Shown here: positions 44,361-52,300 of the stretch, in pieces
How positions within the stretch are numbered: the stretch's first letter is position 1
How the letters are laid out: every line of letters begins with the position of its first letter
Assembly: GCA_964551035.1 (NCBI GenBank)
Contig: CAZKBK010000018.1
Coordinates: 30,708 to 94,707, forward strand
Direction: 5' to 3'
From: Chryseosolibacter sp964551035
Lineage (GTDB): Bacteria > Bacteroidota > Bacteroidia > Cytophagales > Cyclobacteriaceae
DNA: 64,000 bases
Notes under the pieces: model-generated
Databases searched by the model: none
Told to the model about the DNA's origin: nothing
Seen by the model: only the letters and a program-made list of their open reading frames with translations
Translations under genes and position numbers: made by a program

Positions 44361-44882
44361 ATGGAAAATACCGCGACAACAGAACCCGTATCCGCCCGCT
44401 CCGTTGGTCTGAAATACGGCCTTATCCTGGGAGTGGTTTCAATCATTTATTTCCTGATTCTGGTGCTTGCCGGCGCGAACGCCTTTGACAACAAATGGAA
44501 CTGGCTTGGAATGATTTTCTCCATCGGTGTCCTGATCCTGGCCCACAAGAACTTTAAGGAATCCGGCGATGGCTTCATGTCTTATGGCCAGGGCGTCGGC
44601 ATCGCATTTTGGATTGCCTTGGTTTCTACCGTGCTTGGAGGGCTGTTCACCTACCTCTATGCGGCCGTGATCGACACCGCCGTCATGGATACGTTTTATG
44701 ACCTGCAGCGGCAAAACATGGAGACGCAAGGGATGCCCGATGATCAGATCGACATGGCAGTTGGATGGACTAAAGCCCTGTTCTGGCCCATTTACTTTTT
44801 CTTCGGTATCTTTTTCGGTGTGTTGATTGGATTGATTGTCACCATCTTTACACAGAAGAAAGCACCAGAACAAATGTATTGA
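44361..44882 (+). CDS. DUF4199 membrane protein (copy 2)
   Basis: The 173-residue protein has the same topology as its upstream neighbour: GLILGVVSIIYFLILVLA, WLGMIFSIGVLILAHKNF, VGIAFWIALVSTVLGGLFTYLY and a final pair around WPIYFFFGIFFGVLIGLIV. The loop DLQRQNMETQGMPDDQIDMAVGW is the DUF4199 hallmark. It begins 6 bases after copy 1 and its stop is overlapped by the truncated copy 3. It probably arose by tandem duplication. Confidence 0.85.
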   Translation: MENTATTEPVSARSVGLKYGLILGVVSIIYFLILVLAGANAFDNKWNWLGMIFSIGVLILAHKNFKESGDGFMSYGQGVGIAFWIALVSTVLGGLFTYLYAAVIDTAVMDTFYDLQRQNMETQGMPDDQIDMAVGWTKALFWPIYFFFGIFFGVLIGLIVTIFTQKKAPEQMY

Positions 44883-45184
44883 CCAGCCTGGCGGCTGCCG
44901 TGCTGACCACAGCATTTAACCTTTTGATGTACACGGTGATCGACCCTGAACTTCCCGCTAAACTGACCGATGTAGCGGTTGTCAATGCGGAGGAAATGAT
45001 GCGGAGTTTTGGAGCCCCGGAAGACCAGATCGACACGCAAATGGACCAAGTGCGTGAGGATACGGCCGGCCGCTTCACCGTTTCCGGATCGCTTACAGGC
45101 TTTGCCTGGGGATTTCTTATCTACGCCATTGTGTGTGCGATCACTTCGCTCATCGTTCGCAAGAATGAACCGGAAATGATGTGA
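44879..45184 (+). CDS. Truncated DUF4199 protein (copy 3, C-terminal half only)
   Basis: The 101-residue frame starts with a TTG overlapping the stop of copy 2. It aligns only with the second half of the DUF4199 proteins: LAAAVLTTAFNLLMYTVID corresponds to the third membrane segment, FGAPEDQIDTQMDQVRED to the loop, and GFAWGFLIYAIVCAITSLIV to the last segment. The first two membrane segments are missing. It looks like a remnant of a further tandem copy whose 5' half was lost in recombination with copy 2. A functional half-protein cannot be excluded. Confidence 0.65.
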   Translation: MTSLAAAVLTTAFNLLMYTVIDPELPAKLTDVAVVNAEEMMRSFGAPEDQIDTQMDQVREDTAGRFTVSGSLTGFAWGFLIYAIVCAITSLIVRKNEPEMM

Positions 45185-45203
45185 CGCCTGACAGGGGATG
45201 GTT

Positions 45204-45249
45204 GGGCCCTTCGGCCCGAATATCGACATTATTAGCGATATTTGGGCCG
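45204..45249 (+). promoter_or_regulatory. Two overlapping, mutually exclusive hairpins before the GT2 genes
   Basis: A short hairpin GGGCC(CTTC)GGCCC at 45204-45217 shares the GGCCC arm with a much longer one. Bases 45212-45225 pair with 45236-45249 in a 14-pair stem containing a single G-T wobble, with a 10-base loop. Only one can form at a time. No T-run follows the longer stem. The position, 21 bases before the glycosyltransferase ATG, suggests a leader element of attenuator type; function is inference. Confidence 0.5.
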
Positions 45250-45270
45250 GAGTAAAATCATCGGTCAACC

Positions 45271-46275
45271 ATGCGTCTGGATATTTCGGTAATCATTCCT
45301 GCTCAAGACGAAGAAGAATCGCTTCCGGAACTCTGTCAATGGATCGGGCGTGTCATGCACGCGCACGGCTTTTCGTTTGAAGTGATCATGGTCGACGATG
45401 GTAGCACGGACGACACCTGGCAGAAAATAATCGAATTGAACCAGTCCGATGGTCGTTTTAAGGGGGTTCGGTTCAATCGGAATTTCGGCAAATCCGCGGC
45501 GCTTCAGACCGGCTTCCGGGCCTCCCGGGGCGAGGTGGTCATCACGATGGATGGTGATCTTCAGGACAGCCCCGATGAGATTCCCGAGTTGTACCGCATG
45601 GTCAGGGAGGGGCGTTACCACCTGGTCTCAGGATGGAAAAAGAAACGGTATGACCCTGCTTCAAAGACGATTCCGTCGAGGTTTTTCAATTGGGTAACGC
45701 GAAAATTGTCCGGCATCCCGCTGCACGATTTCAACTGTGGCCTCAAAGCGTATAGCGGCGTGGTGGTGAAGAATATCAATGTTTATGGCGAGATGCACCG
45801 CTATATTCCCCTTATCGCCAAGTGGGCGGGGTTTACGCGCATTACCGAAAAGCCGGTCGAACACAAAAAAAGGAAGTACGGGCGCACGAAGTTCGGCATC
45901 GAGCGCTTTATCAACGGTTTCCTCGACTTGCTCTCCATTACGTTCGTCAGCCGGTTCAGGCAGAAGCCCATGCATTTTTTCGGCACGTTCGGCACCATGT
46001 CGTTTCTTGTAGGATTCGTTTTTACCGTCAAACTGTTTTGGGATAAGATGGACTCCCTATATTTTTCCAGGATTCCCATGAAGCGGGACATCGCCGAACA
46101 GCCCCTGTTCTACCTTGCCCTCGTGGCCGTGATTATCGGCGTGCAATTGTTTGTCACCGGATTTCTCGCCGAAATGATCGCCATGCAATCCCTTTCCAAA
46201 CGCGACTATCTTGTCATCGACCAGGTGGGCATTCAGGACGATACCACCGGCAAACTGCAGGTTGTGAACAGCTAG
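45271..46275 (+). CDS. Family 2 glycosyltransferase with C-terminal membrane segments
   Basis: The 334-residue protein opens with ISVIIPAQDEEESLPEL, then VIMVDDGSTDDTW and the metal-binding DGDLQDSPDEI motif of GT2 enzymes of the polyprenyl-phosphate sugar transferase type (DPM1/GtrB-like). Two membrane helices near the C-terminus (FGTFGTMSFLVGFVFTVKLFW and FYLALVAVIIGVQLFVTGFL) and the HKKRKYGRTKFG segment fit this type. The likely reaction is transfer of a sugar from a nucleotide donor to undecaprenyl phosphate on the inner membrane, for envelope glycans. Donor sugar unknown. Confidence 0.88.
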   Translation: MRLDISVIIPAQDEEESLPELCQWIGRVMHAHGFSFEVIMVDDGSTDDTWQKIIELNQSDGRFKGVRFNRNFGKSAALQTGFRASRGEVVITMDGDLQDSPDEIPELYRMVREGRYHLVSGWKKKRYDPASKTIPSRFFNWVTRKLSGIPLHDFNCGLKAYSGVVVKNINVYGEMHRYIPLIAKWAGFTRITEKPVEHKKRKYGRTKFGIERFINGFLDLLSITFVSRFRQKPMHFFGTFGTMSFLVGFVFTVKLFWDKMDSLYFSRIPMKRDIAEQPLFYLALVAVIIGVQLFVTGFLAEMIAMQSLSKRDYLVIDQVGIQDDTTGKLQVVNS

Positions 46276-46278
46276 CTA

Positions 46279-47250
46279 TTGAAACCACCTAAGTTTTCGA
46301 TTATCATTCCGGTATACAACAGGCCTCAGGAACTGGAAGAACTGCTGCACAGCCTCCTGCAACAAACCCTGAAGGATTTTGAAGTCGTTGTCGTTGAAGA
46401 TGGATCGACCGTGCGCAGCGAAGGGATTGTGGATGCGTTCCGGGATGCGATGCCCATACATTATGTGGAGAAACCGAATTCGGGACCGGGGCCCAGCCGC
46501 AACGTCGGGTTTGCCCACGCCGAAGGAGCATACCTTGTGGTGTTCGATTCGGATTGCGTGGTTCCGCCACAGTATCTGGACGTGGTGTCGCGTGCGCTTT
46601 CAAGTCGCGGGCTTGACGCCTGGGGAGGCCCCGACCGGGCCCATGAGGACTTCACCATCTTCCAGCGTGCAGTGGGCTACACCATGGCATCGGTGCTTAC
46701 AACGGGGGGCATACGGGGAGGGAAAAACCGAGTCGGATGGTTTCAGCCACGCAGCTTCAACATGGGCCTCGCGCGCCACGTTTTCACCAAAACCGGAGGT
46801 TTTCACTTTGACCGTTACGCAGAGGACATTGAATTCAGTATTCGCATGCGCGCCGGTGGTTTCAAGGTCGGGCTTATTCCCGAGGCCTTCGTCTACCATA
46901 AAAGAAGGACCAACGTCGGCGCATTTGTCCGACAGGTCTTTCACTTTGGGAGGGGGCGTGCGCTGGTCGGCAAGGTGTATCCCGCGGAGGTAAAGATGAC
47001 GCATTGGTTTCCGACGGTCTTTTCGCTGGGGCTGATCGCCACGATCATGCTTCCCTTGCTGAGCCGGCAACTTTTCTTTGTCGCCGGGACGGCCTACCTG
47101 TCGTACTTCACCCTCATCCTTGCGCACGCGCTGGCCACCACCCGCAATCTCTGGGTCGCGATGGCGGCGGTGCCTTCGGCGCTCCTGCAGTTTATCGGAT
47201 ATGGGACGGGATTTCTGCTGGAGACCCTCAAGGGTTCACTGAGGGGATAG
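46279..47250 (+). CDS. Family 2 glycosyltransferase, membrane-associated
   Basis: The frame starts with TTG three bases after the previous stop, and no ATG is available before the catalytic motifs. The 323-residue protein shows FSIIIPVYNRPQELEELL, VVVEDGST, VFDSDCVVPPQYL (DxD region) and the acceptor-side EDIEFSIRMRAGGFKVGLIPEAFVYHKRRTN with the ED catalytic pair. The C-terminus has two or three membrane segments. It probably acts after the first enzyme in building a cell-surface glycan. The tail-to-head spacing argues for one operon. Confidence 0.86.
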   Translation: MKPPKFSIIIPVYNRPQELEELLHSLLQQTLKDFEVVVVEDGSTVRSEGIVDAFRDAMPIHYVEKPNSGPGPSRNVGFAHAEGAYLVVFDSDCVVPPQYLDVVSRALSSRGLDAWGGPDRAHEDFTIFQRAVGYTMASVLTTGGIRGGKNRVGWFQPRSFNMGLARHVFTKTGGFHFDRYAEDIEFSIRMRAGGFKVGLIPEAFVYHKRRTNVGAFVRQVFHFGRGRALVGKVYPAEVKMTHWFPTVFSLGLIATIMLPLLSRQLFFVAGTAYLSYFTLILAHALATTRNLWVAMAAVPSALLQFIGYGTGFLLETLKGSLRG

Positions 47251-47261
47251 GAGAATGGGAA

Positions 47262-47292
47262 AAGGGTATTAGGCATTAGAGATTAGGCATTC
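47262..47292. repeat. Short direct repeat (ATTAGGCATT type)
   Basis: TATTAGGCATTAGAG is followed at once by ATTAGGCATTCGG. It is a degenerate repeat like the one at 35369-35403 read on the other strand, and is a common low-complexity intergenic element in this group. Confidence 0.5.
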
Positions 47293-47327
47293 GGATGGTG
47301 CTATGCCTGGAGAACGGCTTGTTTAGA

Positions 47328-47359
47328 TTTGTTAATCATTGCCTTTTGTTAGAACTTTG
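47328..47359 (+). promoter_or_regulatory. Candidate promoter of the bestrophin-like gene
   Basis: TTTG at 47328-47331 and GAACTTTG at 47352-47359 are spaced by exactly 20 bases, as in the Bacteroidetes -33/-7 promoter (TTTG, 19-21 bases, TAnnTTTG). One base differs from the -7 consensus. It lies so close to the ATG at 47362 that the next ATG (47380) is the likelier start. Confidence 0.45.
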
Positions 47360-47379
47360 ACATGGCCATACCCCGCACC

Positions 47380-48156
47380 ATGAAGGTTCTGAAGAGTTTT
47401 CTCCTGATTATCAACCTGAAGACGATCGTCGTCACCGTCCTTAGCATCATCTCGACATACATCTGTTATCGTTTTCACCTGATCGCGGATTTTCCCGACA
47501 TGCTGGTGGGTGTTGCCATTGTATTTCCGGTGGTGTTTTCGATCGGCTCGGCCTACAACCGGCGGGAGACGGCCCTTCAACGGTTTTCCGATTTCAAAGG
47601 CCACGCGATTGCGATCTACTACGCCTCGCGCGACTGGACCACCGACAACGGCCATGATTTCCCCGCCCAAATAAAGACCATCGTGAGCGATCTGATCGTC
47701 ACGATGCGTACGATGTTCACCTCCGGACAGAAGAAGGATTGGGACAGCAACGAAAGAAAGATCTACGGCCTCTTTTCAAAGCTTTCGCGACTCGTGATAG
47801 AAATGAAGGACTATGGCGTGCAGAGTGGGGAATCGTCGCGTATCAACCAGTACGTGAGCAAGATGATCATCGCCTTCGACAACCTGAAGATCGTCCATGA
47901 CTATCGGACACCGATCACATTGCGCGCTTACAGCAAAGTTTTCCTCTACGTCTTCCCCATCCTGTACGGGCCCTACTTCGCGAATACTTTTGAGGACTTT
48001 TCCGAAGGGCTCGAGTACGTCATGCCGGTGCTTTACAGTTTTATCCTCGTGAGCCTCGACAACATACAGGATCATCTGGAAAATCCTTTCGATGAAATCG
48101 GCGAAGACGACATTCGTATCAATGAAGGAGAGATCGTCGCCCACATGGAGGAATGA
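47380..48156 (+). CDS. Bestrophin-like membrane protein
   Basis: The 258-residue product has N-terminal hydrophobic segments (VLKSFLLIINLKTIVVTVLS, FPDMLVGVAIVFPVVFSIG) followed by NRRETALQRFSDFKGHAI. Further hydrophobic segments near YSKVFLYVFPILYGPYF and YVMPVLYSFILVSLDNI precede the end ENPFDEIGEDDIRIN, which resembles the acidic C-terminal motif of bestrophin anion channels. This suggests an inner-membrane chloride/anion channel, but similarity is partial and I assign only the family. An ATG at 47362 would add six residues. Confidence 0.68.
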   Translation: MKVLKSFLLIINLKTIVVTVLSIISTYICYRFHLIADFPDMLVGVAIVFPVVFSIGSAYNRRETALQRFSDFKGHAIAIYYASRDWTTDNGHDFPAQIKTIVSDLIVTMRTMFTSGQKKDWDSNERKIYGLFSKLSRLVIEMKDYGVQSGESSRINQYVSKMIIAFDNLKIVHDYRTPITLRAYSKVFLYVFPILYGPYFANTFEDFSEGLEYVMPVLYSFILVSLDNIQDHLENPFDEIGEDDIRINEGEIVAHMEE

Positions 48157-48164
48157 GCAATGCG

Positions 48165-48299
48165 TTGTGATGGTCCTCCATTCCTTCGTTCCGCGTGTGT
48201 GCTTTGCGTGCCATGAACGATGGTCACCTGCCTCTTCAATTATATCGGTGGCACGCGACCGCCACGTGGCAGGTTGCACCCGTGCTACCGACATTTCGC
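48165..48299. repeat. Dispersed repeat, copy 1
   Basis: The block runs from TTGTGATGGTCCTCC at 48165 through TCGGTGGCACGCGACC (48245) to ACATTTCGC (48299). The first 55 bases recur identically at 48406-48460 and bases 48245-48299 recur identically at 48561-48615. A CGCCCC/GGGGCG hairpin (48298 onward) and a CCTACGCC/GGCTACGG element at 48370-48395 follow. Confidence 0.85.
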
Positions 48300-48405
48300 C
48301 CCTACGGGGCGATGCCATACCCACAAGGGTTGCATCTACAATATTACCACACTTTCCATCGCCCTTCCCGCCTACGCCATGGCTACGGCGGGGAAGGGTA
48401 ATTCA

Positions 48406-48630
48406 TTGTGATGGTCCTCCATTCCTTCGTTCCGCGTGTGTGCTTTGCGTGCCATGAACGNNNNNNNNNNNNNNNNNNNNNNNNNNNNNNNNNNNNNNNN
48501 NNNNNNNNNNNNNNNNNNNNNNNNNNNNNNNNNNNNNNNNNNNNNNNNNNNNNNNNNNNNTCGGTGGCACGCGACCGCCACGTGGCAGGTTGCACCCGTG
48601 CTACCGACATTTCGCACCTACAGAGCGATG
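48406..48630. repeat. Dispersed repeat, copy 2 (gap inside)
   Basis: The second copy is offset 241 bases from the first and is split by the N-run. If it were a plain copy, about 25 bases would fill the gap between the identical flanks, but 100 N are given. The sequence diverges after 48615 (CCTACAGAGCG instead of CCTACGGGGCG). Confidence 0.8.
48461..48560. other. Assembly gap (100 N)
   Basis: A run of exactly one hundred N, a usual placeholder for unknown size, inside repeat copy 2. The repeat itself is the likely cause of the break. Confidence 0.95.
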
Positions 48631-48669
48631 CAACCTCAGATTCAACGCCGCTCATCCCATTCGTAGCGC

Positions 48670-51048
48670 TTACGGGTTCACGGTGAAACGCCGTGCCGCT
48701 GATCCGGCGTGGCCTTCATTGGTCAGGCCATGCACCTGTATTTCGAATTCGCCTTCAACGTCGGATGCATAGAAGGTCACCTCCGCGCGGCCGCTGGCAT
48801 CCGTTTCCAGTTTCGGATTCCAGTAAAGGACATACCGACGGTCAGGGATGCGGCTTTCCAACTGCGCGCGTGTGCCGTATTCCGGATGATAGAACTCGCG
48901 CTGACGTTGAAGCCCTTCATAGTCAATCGCCAATGATCCAGGTACGGGCTCAAGCCCCGCAAGGTCGCCGTTGTAGGTCGAGTAGCTTACAATACCTTGA
49001 AAGGTCGCCCTGCCGAGGTAATATTTCCTCCCGACGACTTCAAGCTTTTTAATTTTCAACGGATCGATGTTCATCACCCGGTCGGCCTGGAAGACGGGGA
49101 GCCCGTCGACCAGTATCATCGGCGGCTCAAGGACTCCCCCCTTAAGGCGGTCAATCACCAGGAAATGAAATCCATCTTTGCGTTTCCGTACCAATACGCC
49201 GGGTACGTACTCGCGCATCACTTCCTCCATAACGGGGAACCGGGTGTAAGCATCGAGCAAATAGGTTTCGTCGGCGAGGCCATAGAACGCCGTCGTGTCG
49301 GTTGGATTGGATGTGGGTGTGTCCCCAACATCGTCGTGAAAGATGTCCTCAACCTGCATGGCGATCGAACGGTTCAACAACGATTTGTTCAGCTCCGGTT
49401 GCAGGTTCCAGGGTGCTGAAGAAAGGAGAGCAAACCGGTCCGAAAACGGATCGTGCAGCGCCATGGTGAGCGAAGGATTCGGAGCGTCGGGCTGAATGAT
49501 GAGTTGATTCCTTCCGGCCCTTGCGTGGATTTCGAAAAGCAGGTTGCCGTTCACATCGCTGCGTGAGGCGTAGAGTTCGATTTTTTTTCCGGGCCGGGAC
49601 AGGTACGCCAATTCGCCATGCACCGCCCCGGCATCGTTCTCAACGGTGGCCTCAACGATGTGGCCACGGTACTCTGGCGCAAACGCGATGACAGACTTGC
49701 CCCCGTTAACCGCTTCCCAGTTGAATCGCCGCCAGCCATGGGTGAGCATGAGGTTATCCATGTGCCTGGCTACATCCTTTTGGTTGGAACCGAAGTAATA
49801 GTCGGGCGACTCAATATTACCAGTGAGGTCGGATGACAACGAGAGGTATGGAAATATCGATGCCGGCGTGAAGGTTGCCAGCGAGTCCTTTTTCACAACG
49901 GCAATCGAGAGGTCGGCAGCGTCAGGGGCACCCTCTGTTTTTGTCTGAATGGTGACGGTTACTTTCCGGCGGGTTCCGGGTGCCGATTGGCTCGCGCGCA
50001 CCTGCACATCGAGCTGGCGATCGGAAAATCTGTAGTAAAGACGTTCGCACAGCGGCAGTCCCTTTTCATCAAACACTGTAAAATGCGCAATGCCGCCCGG
50101 GATATCGGCAACAGGTATGATAAATACAGCCTTTGTTCGATCCCAGGTCAGTACACGGTTGAAAAATATCCTTTGCCGGCTGTGGCCGAACAATGCAAGG
50201 CCGGCATGTTTCGACCCGTTGAACTTTCCCGTTATTGAGATTACCACATTAGATCCTTGCTCTTCGAGGCGCATCACCACGCCCTCGCGGTACGGCGTTG
50301 GCAATTGGTGAAAGCTTGTGTTGCCCTGCGCGTCAATGATCCATGCGCGGTAGCTGCCCTCCCGCGGCTCGAATTCGAATGTGCCGATGCCGAACTTCTC
50401 TGCTGCGAACCGGGTGATCGTGTCGTTCTGCTGATTGAGGATTGCCCCTTTAACATGAATCCCTTTTCCCCCTGAATCGACGGCCCGAAAGGCCACCTTT
50501 GATCGAATACCGGCGACGAGATTCCCCCCTTCGGGAAAAAAGGAAACCATGGGCTTACCTTGTTCTTTGCCCGGCGAATCGGGACCGGTAAACTGGTTCA
50601 CAATGGTGATGCGCTGATGGAAATAAAAGACGGGGTCACCGTTTCGCATCCACCGGGTGTAGGCACGCAGTACAAAGTTGCCAGACCCCAGCGACGCGGG
50701 GAGATAGAATGACCCCTGACCACGTCCTTTATCAAGCGTAACCTTTGCTTGCAAAACAGGTGCGTTTTGGCTGTCGAGTATTTCCACATACGCGAACTTG
50801 CTCAAATCCAAAGGCATGTGCATGGTCCCATCGACGGCGTAGATGCTGAACCACAAGGTCTCGCCGACCAAATAACAAGTTTGATCGGTGTGTACAAACA
50901 ATTTTTCCGTCAGGGAGTTCTTTCTATACTCAGCAAATTTCCAGGACAGAGAATCGAGCTTCGCCTGTGCCTGACCGACGGTATGGATCAGCGCGGTGGC
51001 CACTACCGCGAGGAAAAGGGACCGTAACTTTACTTTCATCTCTACCAA
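48670..51048 (-). CDS. Exported MG2/TonB-plug-like protein of unknown function
   Basis: The 792-residue protein has a signal peptide (KLRSLFLAVVATALIHTVGQAQA; a start three codons later is equally possible). It opens with an A2M MG2-like domain: LTEKLFVHTDQTCYLVGETLW, LSKFAYVEILDSQN and QGSFYLPASLGSGNFVLRAYT. The C-terminal quarter (VMEEVMREYVPGVLVRKRKDG, PPMILVDGLPVF, then IKKLEVV, then GIVSYSTYNG) resembles a TonB plug but is followed by no barrel. Proteins of this shape are common in Bacteroidota and poorly understood. The start overlaps the DUF4249 gene by 7 bases, so it is the third envelope gene of the TonB-receptor operon. Confidence 0.7.
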   Translation of the reverse strand: MVEMKVKLRSLFLAVVATALIHTVGQAQAKLDSLSWKFAEYRKNSLTEKLFVHTDQTCYLVGETLWFSIYAVDGTMHMPLDLSKFAYVEILDSQNAPVLQAKVTLDKGRGQGSFYLPASLGSGNFVLRAYTRWMRNGDPVFYFHQRITIVNQFTGPDSPGKEQGKPMVSFFPEGGNLVAGIRSKVAFRAVDSGGKGIHVKGAILNQQNDTITRFAAEKFGIGTFEFEPREGSYRAWIIDAQGNTSFHQLPTPYREGVVMRLEEQGSNVVISITGKFNGSKHAGLALFGHSRQRIFFNRVLTWDRTKAVFIIPVADIPGGIAHFTVFDEKGLPLCERLYYRFSDRQLDVQVRASQSAPGTRRKVTVTIQTKTEGAPDAADLSIAVVKKDSLATFTPASIFPYLSLSSDLTGNIESPDYYFGSNQKDVARHMDNLMLTHGWRRFNWEAVNGGKSVIAFAPEYRGHIVEATVENDAGAVHGELAYLSRPGKKIELYASRSDVNGNLLFEIHARAGRNQLIIQPDAPNPSLTMALHDPFSDRFALLSSAPWNLQPELNKSLLNRSIAMQVEDIFHDDVGDTPTSNPTDTTAFYGLADETYLLDAYTRFPVMEEVMREYVPGVLVRKRKDGFHFLVIDRLKGGVLEPPMILVDGLPVFQADRVMNIDPLKIKKLEVVGRKYYLGRATFQGIVSYSTYNGDLAGLEPVPGSLAIDYEGLQRQREFYHPEYGTRAQLESRIPDRRYVLYWNPKLETDASGRAEVTFYASDVEGEFEIQVHGLTNEGHAGSAARRFTVNP

Positions 51049-52181
51049 AAATCAGGTTTTGTAGTCGTTCCTCCGTAAACCCTGCAATCGATGCAGTGTT
51101 TCGATGCGGTTGTATAGCCGCTAATGAAAGGGCTGCCTGGCGGCATAATTGGCCCGATCAGCAGTAGTCCTGATTCAGTCAGCGGTAAAAGATCTTCAAG
51201 CGACAGGGTATCCATGAAACAGCCCGATGCTTGTGCCACACGCAGATGGCGTGGAAGTTCGTGGAACCCGATAAAAAGTCTTTCCTCTTCCACGGTGCCT
51301 GCGGTAAAATAGCCGATGACGGGCCGATTGGAATCACCGAGGTCGTGAAAATTTCCGGTCACCTCTACGGGCATCGGATCGAAAAGCCCGCCAAGGTCTT
51401 CCGTCGTCTGTTCCAACAGCCTGAAGTATTCGTACGCCTCAGACGAAATCGTCCGCTGCCGCACGAGAATGCTGTAGCGAACCGACATTTTTTTGGCCCC
51501 CTTGGCCACAAAGACGAGTTCCTTGCGGCTGACAATGTCGCGCTCGAGTTGTTCAGTGGTACCCAGCATGATGTGGCGTGATGTGTCGGTTCGCCAGCAC
51601 GTGAAGATCATTTGGTCAAGGGGCCTCGGGAGGGCTTGTCCGTCCTTCCAAATATACCTTGACGCATACTGGGACGTATATTCGTAAGTTTCCTCCACTT
51701 CCCACTTGTAGTAACGGCTGTCGTTCTCGTTGTCGTGGGTGTCGACGTACACCGAGATTCCGTCAGCACCGGGTTTCCAATAGACGCTGTCGATCGGCGG
51801 CGAAATTTTCACCTCGGCAAAATCGGACATGTAGCGCTCATCGTTGGCTGTAACGATCCGGACGCGATAGCGTTCATTGACGTCCACCGGAACGACGCCC
51901 GAATAAGTTCCGGCGGTTATCTCATCAAGCAGAACGTGGCTGCCACCCTCGCTTTCAATTTCGACGGATGCGTTTACTTCATCCGGGCTGCTCATTTCGC
52001 TATAGAGGGGCAGCGTACGGGAAAGGCGCACATTGGCGTTTCCATTGGCGTCGAGATGCGCGTCCACCACCAGGTAGTTCCGTTCTTCAACAACCACCGA
52101 GGGATTGAAGGGCTCGAGACATGCGGTCATCCACAGGGAAAGGAGGGCCAGCGGGCTGAGAACGTGAATTATCTTGCGCAT
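51042..52181 (-). CDS. DUF4249 lipoprotein
   Basis: The 379-residue protein has a lipoprotein signal, MRKIIHVLSPLALLSLWMTAC, with the Cys at 21, followed by a beta-rich DUF4249 domain (VVVEERNYLVVDAHL, ANVRLSRTLPLYS, YRVRIVTANDERYMSDFAEVK, and FDPMPVEVTGNFHDLGDSN near the C-terminus). A Cys pair at the end (ASKHCIDCRVYGG) is present. DUF4249 genes commonly accompany TonB receptors with a CarboxypepD_reg domain and probably form an outer-membrane partner, as SusD does for SusC. That role is inference. It is 119 bases after the receptor gene, with a 14-base palindrome between. Confidence 0.85.
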   Translation of the reverse strand: MRKIIHVLSPLALLSLWMTACLEPFNPSVVVEERNYLVVDAHLDANGNANVRLSRTLPLYSEMSSPDEVNASVEIESEGGSHVLLDEITAGTYSGVVPVDVNERYRVRIVTANDERYMSDFAEVKISPPIDSVYWKPGADGISVYVDTHDNENDSRYYKWEVEETYEYTSQYASRYIWKDGQALPRPLDQMIFTCWRTDTSRHIMLGTTEQLERDIVSRKELVFVAKGAKKMSVRYSILVRQRTISSEAYEYFRLLEQTTEDLGGLFDPMPVEVTGNFHDLGDSNRPVIGYFTAGTVEEERLFIGFHELPRHLRVAQASGCFMDTLSLEDLLPLTESGLLLIGPIMPPGSPFISGYTTASKHCIDCRVYGGTTTKPDFW

Positions 52182-52207
52182 GTTTCTTTACAGTTTGAAA
52201 TGGTTTT

Positions 52208-52221
52208 GGCCATGCATGGCC
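52208..52221. repeat. Perfect 14-base palindrome between receptor and DUF4249 genes
   Basis: GGCCATGCATGGCC reads the same on both strands without a spacer. It lies 27 bases upstream of the DUF4249 ATG. It could be an operator for a dimeric regulator or an internal mRNA hairpin. No second copy was noticed upstream of the operon. Confidence 0.5.
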
Positions 52222-52300
52222 GTAGTTTTGTTGTTGTTATCTCCAAGTCACCAAGGAAAAAGGAAATTGAATGCGGGTGCGTGTTTGCTTGCATGGCTCC

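Larger units (their letters stand above)
48157..48669. other. Intergenic region of repeated element with assembly gap
   Basis: No gene is visible in 513 bases. The region is built of a repeat of 241-base period (see next entries), with 100 N at 48461-48560. Apparent reading frames run through the N-run or repeat sequence and are not credible. Confidence 0.8.

Noticed and set aside
48165..48630. Possible CRISPR array from repeated blocks
   Set aside because: Only two long copies with a 241-base period and no short regular repeat-spacer pattern or cas genes.
48372..48686. Several small frames crossing the 100-N run
   Set aside because: They depend on unknown bases and repeat sequence, and the translated ends resemble nothing.
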